Part shown: in pieces, positions 1 through 6,304 of the stretch
Numbering within the stretch: position 1 is the stretch's first letter
Layout of the letters: each line of letters begins with the position of its first letter
Origin: Candidatus Peregrinibacteria bacterium
GTDB taxonomy: Bacteria; Patescibacteriota; Gracilibacteria; UBA1369; UBA12463
Reading direction: 5' to 3'
DNA: 7,268 bases
Assembly (NCBI GenBank): GCA_023245695.1
Contig: JAHFJT010000047.1
Location: forward strand, 1 to 7,268
The notes under the pieces: generated by a model
What the model was told of the DNA's origin: nothing
Seen by the model: the letters and a program-made list of their open reading frames with translations, nothing else
Databases searched by the model: none
Position numbers and translations under genes: made by a program

Positions 1-272
1 TAGAACTTGAGGGTTTGATCGATCGCTTGGAGCTGGATTTGGCGCCGATGACCGCGTTTATTTTACCGGGCGGATGTGAGAGTGCTGCGAGATTGCACGT
101 GTGTCGAAGTGTCTGCCGACGTGCGGAGCGGGTGTGTGTGGCGCTGGTGCACGAGGAGAGTACTGGCGAAATGAGCATGAAATTCTTGAACCGACTATCG
201 GATCTGTTTTTTACAATGGCTCGCTATGAGAATGTGAAGAAGGGGGTCGAGGAGACGAAGTGGATGTGGTGA
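1..272 (+). CDS. PduO/MMAB-type cob(I)alamin adenosyltransferase, C-terminal part (5' end cut by window edge)
   Basis: The reading frame enters from the left edge (first full codon at position 3) and ends at TGA 270-272, leaving about 89 C-terminal residues of a protein usually near 180-190. The visible part carries the family signature: a hydrophobic FILPGG stretch, then AARLHVCR and CRRAER, then KFLNRLSDLFFTMARYEN. The arginines and glutamate of CRRAER correspond to human MMAB positions where mutations cause methylmalonic aciduria. The family transfers the 5'-deoxyadenosyl group of ATP to cob(I)alamin, as a cytosolic trimer, giving adenosylcobalamin. The gene converges on queG and its last 62 bp are antisense to the queG 3' end. 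A TTG at 15 is only an internal codon, not the start, because conserved sequence continues upstream of it. Family assignment is firm. Which adenosylcobalamin-dependent enzyme it serves cannot be seen here. Confidence 0.9.
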   Translation, partial: ELEGLIDRLELDLAPMTAFILPGGCESAARLHVCRSVCRRAERVCVALVHEESTGEMSMKFLNRLSDLFFTMARYENVKKGVEETKWMW

Positions 273-1314
273 TTGCTTCGATGCTCCACTGAGCATGTTC
301 CGCAATCATCGCGTCGTCTGATTGTGCGAGTTTTCTGAGTTGAGGGAGGAGATCGAGGAGTTTGAGATTTCCCGCTACGACACAGGCGTTTCGGATGAGG
401 CCGCGGCGCTTGGCGCGCATAATGGGTGTGCCCGCGAAGAGGTGAGTGAACTCGTCGTCGGTTTCGATGGAGAGGATTTGAGCGAGGGAGAGATTTTGCT
501 GTGCGACAGGAATACTTTGAAAGTCTTCGACATGTGTCGGTTTCGCGCGGACATTGTGAGGACAGACGTCCTGACAGAGGTCACAACCGAAAAGCCAGTT
601 GCCGATTTTTGGGCGGAGCTCTTCGGGAATGGCGCCGCGATTTTCAATGGTGAGATAGGCGATACAAAGATTCGAGTCAATGGTTCGGTCTGGCTTTATG
701 GCTCGGGTTGGACAAATATCGACGCACCGAGTACAACTTCCACACTTTCCTTGCCACTTGGTTGGTTCGTCGGGAGTGAGATCGAGCGTCGTAATAATTT
801 CCGAGAGAAACATAAAAGAGCCGTACTCTCGTGTAATCACACATGCGTTTTTTCCGATGAATCCTAGTGATGCTTTTTGTGCATACGCGCGCTCCATCAC
901 TGGGCCGAAGTCTACGTACGATTTTGAGAGGGGTGTAAAATGGGAGTGCGGTGTGCCAGAAATTTCTTCCAAAAACTTCCCAAACTTTTTCAACTTTGCG
1001 GTGATGACCTTGTGATAATCCCTTCCCTGAGCGTATTTTGCGATGCGGAAATTTTCCCCAAATTCTTTATCTTTTTTGTAGTAATTCAGTCCGAGCATGA
1101 TAATCGACTTGGCACCTGGTAACATTTTTTCCGGGGTGTAGCGTTTTTCGGAGTCTTTTTTGAGATACTCCATGTCGGCGCCGTAGCCTTTTGCCAGCCA
1201 TGATTCGTAGTATGATCCTGCGTCGGAAAGTTTTTCAGCACGCACGATTTTCACAGGATCAAAACCCAGTGAGCGCGCAAAATCTTTAATTTCTTGAGAA
1301 AGATGTTGAGACAT
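211..1314 (-). CDS. queG: Epoxyqueuosine reductase QueG
   Basis: QueG is a cytosolic cobalamin-containing iron-sulfur enzyme that reduces epoxyqueuosine to queuosine at tRNA wobble position 34, the last step of Q synthesis. The 367 residues fit the family (about 370-390). Residues 1 to about 180 are the DUF1730/cobalamin-binding part, with VDFGPVMER at 134-142 (D135 is the probable proton donor) and FIGKN at 152-156. Two ferredoxin-like 4Fe-4S sites follow: C191, C194, C197, C201 (CGSCTRCVDICP) and C217, C244, C247, C251 (CDLCQDVCPHN). A HEAT-like tRNA-binding tail (about 295-345) ends the conserved part. The ATG at 1314 gives a normal N-terminus but has no Shine-Dalgarno. The last 19 residues (Ser/Pro/His-rich) are read antisense through the end of the adenosyltransferase gene and are probably not functionally conserved. 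Divergent from the DHH gene. The neighbouring adenosyltransferase suggests a cobalamin-handling locus. Confidence 0.96.
   Translation of the reverse strand: MSQHLSQEIKDFARSLGFDPVKIVRAEKLSDAGSYYESWLAKGYGADMEYLKKDSEKRYTPEKMLPGAKSIIMLGLNYYKKDKEFGENFRIAKYAQGRDYHKVITAKLKKFGKFLEEISGTPHSHFTPLSKSYVDFGPVMERAYAQKASLGFIGKNACVITREYGSFMFLSEIITTLDLTPDEPTKWQGKCGSCTRCVDICPTRAIKPDRTIDSNLCIAYLTIENRGAIPEELRPKIGNWLFGCDLCQDVCPHNVRAKPTHVEDFQSIPVAQQNLSLAQILSIETDDEFTHLFAGTPIMRAKRRGLIRNACVVAGNLKLLDLLPQLRKLAQSDDAMIAEHAQWSIEAITTSTSSPRPPSSHSHSEPL
268..310. repeat. Long imperfect hairpin at the adenosyltransferase stop codon
   Basis: The outer arms, 268-276 (GGTGATTGC) and 302-310 (GCAATCATC), pair over 9 bp with one G-U. 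Inside, ATGCTC (281-286) and GAGCAT (291-296) pair perfectly around the loop CACT. A small internal loop (TTCG against GTTCC) separates the two stems. The TGA stop of the adenosyltransferase (270-272) lies in the outer arm. There is no T-run after it on either strand, so it is not a classical intrinsic terminator. It could shield mRNA 3' ends or aid termination between the converging genes. It lies inside queG codons for the end of the HEAT-like region (around EHAQWSIEAIT), so coincidence is possible. Confidence 0.45.
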
Positions 1315-1376
1315 AGTAGACTAGTACCCTTGCGTTGATATAGGCGTAAAGGCACCCCATTGTATCGCAAATATCT
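1315..1376. promoter_or_regulatory. Divergent intergenic region between queG and the DHH gene, weak promoter candidates
   Basis: These 62 bp must hold the signals for both diverging genes unless promoters lie inside the coding regions. On + there is TTGATA (1335-1340, five of six matches to a -35), but the hexamer at 17 bp (CATTGT, 1358-1363) is a poor -10. On - there is TACAAT (complement of 1359-1364, five of six matches to a -10) without a good -35; it would give queG a leader of about 38 nt. The two candidates overlap, so divergent transcription could be mutually exclusive. Neither start codon is preceded by a Shine-Dalgarno sequence. Confidence 0.3.
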
Positions 1377-2381
1377 ATGCGCATCCATCCCTCGTGGCTT
1401 GATTTAGCCAGCGTTAAAAAACTTGAACAGCTTCTCGAAGAGGTTGAGCATGCTGTGATTTTTTCCCATCGAAACCCGGATGGTGATACGATCGGCGGCA
1501 ATATTGCGCTTCGTCTCGCGCTTGAGGCGCAGGGAAAATGCGTGACTTCGGTCTGTGCCGATCCGCTTCCTCACATCTATGACATCATGCCCGGGTGCCA
1601 TGTTTTTCAGCAGGATTGGGATCGTTCTGATGTGGATATGTATATGAATGTGGATGGAAGCTCAACGACTCAGCTCGTTTTTCCCGAAAAAGAGCCTTCG
1701 CTTCTCGATGGGCGCGTGCCTTTTGTGAGCATTGATCACCATATCTCGAATGCACTTTTTGGAACGCTGAATGTGGTCGTTCCCGATGCGTGCTCGACGA
1801 CGTTTATTTTGTACCATCTTTTTTGCGCGCTGCGATGGAATATTACGCCTCTCATGGCGACGTATCTTCTCCTGGGAATTTACTATGACACGGGAAGCTT
1901 CATGCATGCCAATACGAGTTTTGAATCTCTACAAGCGGCTTCTGAGCTGCAATCTCTTGGTGCTGATCGAGCGCTGGTTATGAAGGTTTTGTACCAACAG
2001 CGAACGCAGGGGCAGCTCAAAATTTGGGGACGAGCTCTGGAGCGGATGGAGCGGACGCCTGATGGTGTGATTGTTTCGGGGGTGACGGCGAAGGATCTCC
2101 GGGAGTGTGGAGCGCAAACCGATGAGGTAGGTGGCGTGGTGGATTACCTGAATAGTGTAGGAGGTGCGAAGTTTTCTGTGCTGCTTTCTGAAGATCCGGT
2201 AAAGGGGATTGTGAAGGGCTCCACACGGACTCGACGGGACGACGTGGATCTTTCGGAGTTCTGTAAAAAATTGGGTGGCGGGGGACATAAAAAGGCTTCT
2301 GGATTTGGTATTTCTGGCTCTCTCGGGAACCAAGACATCTTCCATTTTGACACCGAGAGTGACGTCTCTTTCGAGTTTTAG
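1377..2381 (+). CDS. DHH/DHHA1 family phosphoesterase (NrnA-like oligoribonuclease / pAp phosphatase)
   Basis: A cytosolic metal-dependent phosphoesterase of 334 residues, close to the 310-340 typical of NrnA-like proteins. The DHH motifs appear in order: HRNPDGDTIG at 31-40 (H31, D35 and D37 as metal ligands), NVDGSS at 91-96 (D93), SIDHH at 118-122, and YYDTGSF at 169-175 (D171). A linker leads to the C-terminal DHHA1 domain with its glycine-rich substrate loop KLGGGGHKKASGF at 298-310. Characterised NrnA enzymes degrade 2-5 nt RNAs and dephosphorylate 3'-phosphoadenosine 5'-phosphate; other members cleave cyclic dinucleotides or polyphosphate. With no GGDEF, PAS or membrane region, an NrnA-type role is likeliest but the substrate is inferred. 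The ATG at 1377 is the natural start, about 25 residues before the first strand, without a Shine-Dalgarno. The 84-bp gap and separate bcp promoter argue against strict co-transcription with bcp. Confidence 0.92.
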   Translation: MRIHPSWLDLASVKKLEQLLEEVEHAVIFSHRNPDGDTIGGNIALRLALEAQGKCVTSVCADPLPHIYDIMPGCHVFQQDWDRSDVDMYMNVDGSSTTQLVFPEKEPSLLDGRVPFVSIDHHISNALFGTLNVVVPDACSTTFILYHLFCALRWNITPLMATYLLLGIYYDTGSFMHANTSFESLQAASELQSLGADRALVMKVLYQQRTQGQLKIWGRALERMERTPDGVIVSGVTAKDLRECGAQTDEVGGVVDYLNSVGGAKFSVLLSEDPVKGIVKGSTRTRRDDVDLSEFCKKLGGGGHKKASGFGISGSLGNQDIFHFDTESDVSFEF

Positions 2382-2407
2382 GCTGTGTGATCTATAAAAT
2401 TTTAAAA

Positions 2408-2435
2408 TTGCCCTCCGTTTGGCCTGTGCTATAAT
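2408..2435 (+). promoter_or_regulatory. Extended -10 promoter of bcp with upstream AT-rich element
   Basis: A perfect TATAAT (2430-2435) is preceded by TG-C (2427-2429), the extended -10 arrangement. TTGCCC (2408-2413) is a partial -35 at 16-bp spacing. Just upstream, 2398-2409 is a perfect 12-bp AT-only palindrome (AATTTTAAAATT) resembling an UP element. The expected start near 2442 gives a leader of about 24 nt before the bcp ATG at 2466. The -10 box is flanked by the inverted pair TGGCC (2420-2424) and GGCCA (2437-2441). This is the best + strand promoter in the window. Confidence 0.72.
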
Positions 2436-2441
2436 CGGCCA
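2420..2441. repeat. Inverted repeat TGGCC-N12-GGCCA bracketing the bcp -10 box
   Basis: The two 5-bp arms are exact reverse complements and enclose the whole extended -10 element. That position would suit a repressor or redox-sensing regulator of a peroxiredoxin gene. The arms are short and the element matches no operator I recognise, so chance is quite possible. Confidence 0.3.
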
Positions 2442-2465
2442 GTATATTTGAGTAACATTTGATGT

Positions 2466-2951
2466 ATGCCTAAAATTTCTGCTGGACTCGAAATCCGTGA
2501 CTTTTCACTTCCGTGTAGCGATGGAACTATAGTCTCTCCACTGACGTTTCGTGGAAAGTGGACCATTCTCTACTTTTACCCGAAAGACGATACTTCTGGC
2601 TGCACGACTGAGGCCTGCAATTTCCGAGACAATATGAACGAGTACCGAAAGCGCAACGTGCTGGTGTATGGCGTTAGTCCGGACGATCTCGAATCTCATG
2701 AGAAATTTATTACTAAAAACTCACTTCCATTCCCACTTCTCTCGGATACAAGCCATGAGATGCTGGAGGACTATGGCGTTTGGCAGGAAAAATCGATGTA
2801 CGGCAAGACCTACATGGGTATCGTACGGACCACTATTGTGGTTGATCCGGATGGTCGTATTGCCAAGATTTTTAACGACGTGAAGCCAGATGGCCACTCC
2901 AAAGAAATCCTCAACTACCTCGACATTGTTATGGCTGACTGGACCCTGTAG
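2466..2951 (+). CDS. bcp: Thioredoxin-dependent thiol peroxidase, Bcp/PrxQ-type peroxiredoxin
   Basis: Reduces hydrogen peroxide and organic hydroperoxides in the cytosol using thioredoxin. At 161 residues it is close to E. coli Bcp (156). The active site reads YPKDDTSGCTTEAC: P39, T43 and peroxidatic C46 form the PxxxTxxC motif, and C51 five residues on is the resolving cysteine of the atypical two-Cys PrxQ class. R121 in GIVRTT is the conserved arginine that activates the peroxidatic thiolate. An extra cysteine, C17, has no known role. No signal peptide is present. The start is the ATG at 2466, 31 nt after the -10 box. An out-of-frame ATG at 2462 opens only three codons (ATG TAT GCC TAA). 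No Shine-Dalgarno precedes either ATG. A 68-bp gap separates it from carB and no functional link between them is evident. Confidence 0.96.
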   Translation: MPKISAGLEIRDFSLPCSDGTIVSPLTFRGKWTILYFYPKDDTSGCTTEACNFRDNMNEYRKRNVLVYGVSPDDLESHEKFITKNSLPFPLLSDTSHEMLEDYGVWQEKSMYGKTYMGIVRTTIVVDPDGRIAKIFNDVKPDGHSKEILNYLDIVMADWTL

Positions 2952-3019
2952 TCCCGTCTTCGCCTGAGCCTCGTTTTTCCTTTGCATTCAGGTCACTTTT
3001 TGAGTACATTGTCACCAAT
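2952..3019 (+). promoter_or_regulatory. bcp-carB intergenic region with weak carB promoter
   Basis: TTGCAT (2982-2987) and TACATT (3005-3010, four of six matches) are 17 bp apart. If used, transcription would start only about three bases before the carB ATG at 3020, giving an almost leaderless mRNA; this would fit the lack of a Shine-Dalgarno site. A direct repeat GTCAC occurs at about 2992 and 3011. No convincing intrinsic terminator for bcp is seen, so read-through from the bcp promoter into carB is also possible. No room is left for a long attenuator or a pyrimidine-responsive leader. Confidence 0.3.
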
Positions 3020-6000
3020 ATGCCAGCTAAAAAATCGTCAACTCGACACACCAAACTTCGAAAGGTTTTAGTCCTTGGTTCCGGTGCATTGAAGATTGGT
3101 GAAGCAGGTGAGTTCGATTATTCTGGTTCTCAGGCGATCAAAGCCCTCAAGGAAGAGGGGATTTCGACGGTGCTTCTCAACCCAAATATCGCGACGATTC
3201 AGACGAGTGATGGAATGGCCGATAAGGTCTATTTTTTGCCGGTAAATCCGTACTTTGCGGAGAAGGTCATCGCGAAGGAGCGACCCGATGGGATTTTCCT
3301 GAGCTTCGGTGGGCAGACAGCGCTGAACTGCGGCGTGGAGCTCTATCGAAATGGGATTTTAAAAAAGTATGGCGTCGAGGTTCTCGGTACACCGGTCCGC
3401 GCGATCGAGGTGACAGAGGATCGAGATTTATTTAAGCAAGAGATGGCGAAGGCGGGACTTCGATGTGCGAAGAGTGCGGCGTGTAATACGCTTGAGGAGG
3501 CGCGCGCAGCAGCGCGCGAAATTGGATTTCCTTTGATGATCCGCGCAGCATTCACGCTCGGAGGAAAGGGAAGTGGTTTTGCCTACAACAAAGAAGAGCT
3601 TGAAGAGATGCTGGAAACAGCTTTTGCTTATAGTCCACAGGTGCTCGTAGAAGAGAATCTCAAGGGCTGGAAAGAGATCGAGTACGAAGTGGTGCGTGAT
3701 AAGTTCGACAACTGTATCACGGTCTGCAACATGGAGAACTTCGATCCACTCGGCATCCATACGGGGGAGAGTATTGTGATTGCTCCATCGCAGACGCTCA
3801 CATCGACGGAGTACCACATGTTCCGAAAGCTTGCGATTCAGGCGATCAGGCACTTGGGTATTATCGGTGAGTGCAATATTCAGTTTGCACTTGATCCAAA
3901 AAGCTTGAACTACTCGACGATTGAGGTGAATGCGCGCTTGAGCCGATCATCGGCGCTTGCATCAAAGGCGACGGGATATCCACTCGCACATGTGGCTGCA
4001 AAATTGGCTCTGGGATACAGTTTGCCGGAGTTGAAAAATTCTGTGACACAGGCGACGACGGCATGTTTTGAGCCCGCACTCGATTATCTTGCGTTGAAAA
4101 TTCCACGCTGGGATTTGAATAAGTTCCGCATGGTATCTCAAGAGATCACGAGCGAGATGAAGTCGGTGGGTGAGATCATGGCCCTCGGTCGAAGCTTTGA
4201 AGAGGTGCTCCAGAAGGGCTTACGAATGCTTCAGATTGGACTTCAGGGTTTGGTGGCGAACAAAGATCTCATGATGGATCTGAGTGATAAAGAGCTTGAA
4301 AATGATCTCGTGCATCCGACACCGAAGCGCGTTTTGGCGCTGGCAATTGCGATGAAGAAGGGTTGGTCGATTGCGAAGATCGCGGATCTGACAAAGATCG
4401 ATACGTGGTTTTTGAGCAAGTTGAAAAATATTGTGGATACCGAAAAAGAGCTTGAGGCTAAGAAAAAAACAGTACTCAAAAAGGAAAAAGACTTATTGCG
4501 ACAGGCGAAGAAGTTTGGATTTTCTGATAAGCAAATTGCGAATGTAATTGGAAAGCGAGAGCTCGAGGTACGTGCAGCTCGTACGAAGATGAAGATTCTT
4601 CCGGTGGTGAAACAGATCGATACCCTTGCAGCTGAGTATCCTGCGAAGACGAATTATTTGTATGTCACGTACCATGGCACGAAAGACGATGTTACGGTTG
4701 TTCCTACGAAAAAGACAAAGTCTCCAGTAGGCGGTAGGAAGAAGTATATCGTTCTTGGCAGCGGTCCATACTGTATCGGTTCATCCGTGGAATTTGACTG
4801 GTGCTGCGTGAATGCGTCGCAGACCGTGGCTCGACAAGGTCATGAAACCATCATGATCAACTACAATCCTGAGACGGTTTCGACCGACTATGACATGTGC
4901 GACAAGCTCTACTTTGACGAGCTTTCTCTCGAACGTGTTTTGGATATTTACGATAAGGAAAAGGCCGATGGCGTCATCGTTTCGATGGGTGGACAGATTC
5001 CAAACAACATCTCGATGAAGTTGCGAAAGGCCGGCGTGAAGCTTCTTGGAACAACGGCGGAGAATATCGATCGAGCAGAAAATCGACATACCTTCTCGGC
5101 GTTGCTGGATAAGTTGAACATTGATCAGCCGCAGTGGAAAGAGCTTACGAAGCTCTCTGAAGTCGAGGAGTTTGCGAAGAGTGTCGGATATCCGGTGCTC
5201 GTTCGACCATCGTATGTGTTGTCAGGTGCGGCGATGAGTGTCGCTCAAAATGCTGAGTCGCTCAAAATTTTCTTGGGAAAAGCGGCGCGATTGAATAGCG
5301 ATGCTCCGGTTGTTGTGAGTAAATTTGAGACGGGCGCGAAAGAGGTAGAGGTAGATGCTGTAGCCCACAATGGCCAGGTGCTTATCTACGCAATTTCTGA
5401 GCATATCGAAAATGCGGGTGTTCACTCTGGCGATGCAACGATCGTTCTTCCTCCGCAAAAATTGTATATCGAGACGATTCGACGGGTGAAGGTGATAGCA
5501 AAGGAAATTGCACGCGAGCTCAACATCACGGGTCCATTCAACATTCAGTTTCTCGCGAAAAATAATGATATCAAAGTTATCGAGTGCAATTTGCGTGCAT
5601 CGCGAAGTTTCCCATTTGCCTCCAAGGTGACGGGGTATAACTTTATTGAAATTGCGACGCGCGCGATGCTCGGTGACAAGTCTGTTCTCGAATTGCGAGT
5701 AAATAAGCCACGAACGCTCGATCTCGACTACGTAGGCGTGAAGGTTCCTCAGTTCTCATTCCCACGTTTGAAAGGTGCTGATCCCGTTCTTGGTGTCGAG
5801 ATGGCATCGACGGGTGAGGTTGCCTGTTTTGGTGACGATCTTCATGAGGCTCTTTTGAAGGCGATGATCTCTGTTGGATTTGCCCTTCCGAAGAAAAATA
5901 TCCTCGTCAGCATTGGTCGCACCGAGGATAAGGCTGACTTTTTGCCTGCAGCACGCCAGTTCGTCAAGCTCGGCTATACACTCTATGGCACGGAAGGTAC

Positions 6001-6304
6001 GGCTGCATTTCTCCAGGAAAATGGTGTCGATGCGGTGATGCTTCATAAAATTCAGTCCAAGCAGTCTCCAAATCTTCTCGAGACACTCACATCACACAAG
6101 ATCGATCTTGTGATCAATATTCCAAAAAACTACAATCGACAGGAAATTACCGATGGCTACCTGATCCGACGAAAGGCGATCGATCTCAACATTCCGCTCA
6201 TCACCAATACGCAGGTTGCCAAGATTATGTCTGAGGCACTCGGGAAGTACAAAATTGGGGATTTGAAAATCAAGAGCTGGAAAGAGTACTTTGAGAAAAA
6301 TTAA
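3020..6304 (+). CDS. carB: Carbamoyl-phosphate synthase large subunit, CAD/eukaryote-like class
   Basis: Uses two ATP, bicarbonate and ammonia channelled from the glutaminase subunit CarA to make carbamoyl phosphate for pyrimidines and arginine. The 1094 residues contain all regions: first ATP-grasp half (about 13-415; R135, R175, H247, Q288, E302, N304, R306), oligomerisation domain (about 416-565), second ATP-grasp half (about 575-955; E855, N857, R859), and an MGS-like allosteric domain (about 955-1094). The wording is closer to animal CAD/CPS1 and Bacteroidetes CarB than to E. coli: LGSGALKIGEAGEFDYSG at 19-36, GSSVEFDWCCVN at 587-598, GGQIPNN at 657-663, VGVKVPQFSF at 905-914. The allosteric loop NIPKNYNRQE (1033-1042) replaces the enteric NTTSGR-type IMP/UMP site, so regulation may differ. 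It is slightly long, with a lysine-rich N-terminus and linker (about 475-500). No carA lies beside it. Arginine is almost always CGN (44 of 46). Its stop overlaps the stop of the converging orphan gene. Confidence 0.97.
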   Translation: MPAKKSSTRHTKLRKVLVLGSGALKIGEAGEFDYSGSQAIKALKEEGISTVLLNPNIATIQTSDGMADKVYFLPVNPYFAEKVIAKERPDGIFLSFGGQTALNCGVELYRNGILKKYGVEVLGTPVRAIEVTEDRDLFKQEMAKAGLRCAKSAACNTLEEARAAAREIGFPLMIRAAFTLGGKGSGFAYNKEELEEMLETAFAYSPQVLVEENLKGWKEIEYEVVRDKFDNCITVCNMENFDPLGIHTGESIVIAPSQTLTSTEYHMFRKLAIQAIRHLGIIGECNIQFALDPKSLNYSTIEVNARLSRSSALASKATGYPLAHVAAKLALGYSLPELKNSVTQATTACFEPALDYLALKIPRWDLNKFRMVSQEITSEMKSVGEIMALGRSFEEVLQKGLRMLQIGLQGLVANKDLMMDLSDKELENDLVHPTPKRVLALAIAMKKGWSIAKIADLTKIDTWFLSKLKNIVDTEKELEAKKKTVLKKEKDLLRQAKKFGFSDKQIANVIGKRELEVRAARTKMKILPVVKQIDTLAAEYPAKTNYLYVTYHGTKDDVTVVPTKKTKSPVGGRKKYIVLGSGPYCIGSSVEFDWCCVNASQTVARQGHETIMINYNPETVSTDYDMCDKLYFDELSLERVLDIYDKEKADGVIVSMGGQIPNNISMKLRKAGVKLLGTTAENIDRAENRHTFSALLDKLNIDQPQWKELTKLSEVEEFAKSVGYPVLVRPSYVLSGAAMSVAQNAESLKIFLGKAARLNSDAPVVVSKFETGAKEVEVDAVAHNGQVLIYAISEHIENAGVHSGDATIVLPPQKLYIETIRRVKVIAKEIARELNITGPFNIQFLAKNNDIKVIECNLRASRSFPFASKVTGYNFIEIATRAMLGDKSVLELRVNKPRTLDLDYVGVKVPQFSFPRLKGADPVLGVEMASTGEVACFGDDLHEALLKAMISVGFALPKKNILVSIGRTEDKADFLPAARQFVKLGYTLYGTEGTAAFLQENGVDAVMLHKIQSKQSPNLLETLTSHKIDLVINIPKNYNRQEITDGYLIRRKAIDLNIPLITNTQVAKIMSEALGKYKIGDLKIKSWKEYFEKN
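3501..3518. repeat. Perfect GC-only hairpin inside carB
   Basis: CGCGCGC (3501-3507), loop AGCA and GCGCGCG (3512-3518) form a perfect 7-bp all-G/C stem with a four-base loop. It lies in codons for the alanine/arginine run EARAAARE at residues 160-167, in a surface helix region of the first ATP-grasp half. It may be only a by-product of alternating GCN/CGC codons, but it would be a very stable local RNA structure. Confidence 0.5.

Noticed and set aside
270..272. TGA as a recoded glycine codon (genetic code 25)
   Set aside because: TGA falls exactly at the normal adenosyltransferase C-terminus, no in-frame TGA interrupts any conserved gene, and read-through adds no conserved sequence.
322..867. 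181-codon open frame on +
   Set aside because: It is entirely antisense to the cysteine-motif core of queG, and its translation shows no family features.
1929..2345. 138-codon open frame on the minus strand
   Set aside because: It lies antisense to the DHHA1 part of the DHH phosphoesterase and has low-complexity Ser/Pro/Arg composition.
2941..2954. GGAC/GTCC stem around the bcp stop as a terminator
   Set aside because: There are only 4 bp in the stem, and the nearest T-run (around 2974) is about 20 bases away.
3428..3853. 141-codon open frame on the minus strand
   Set aside because: It is antisense to the first ATP-grasp half of carB, where the forward frame is fully conserved.
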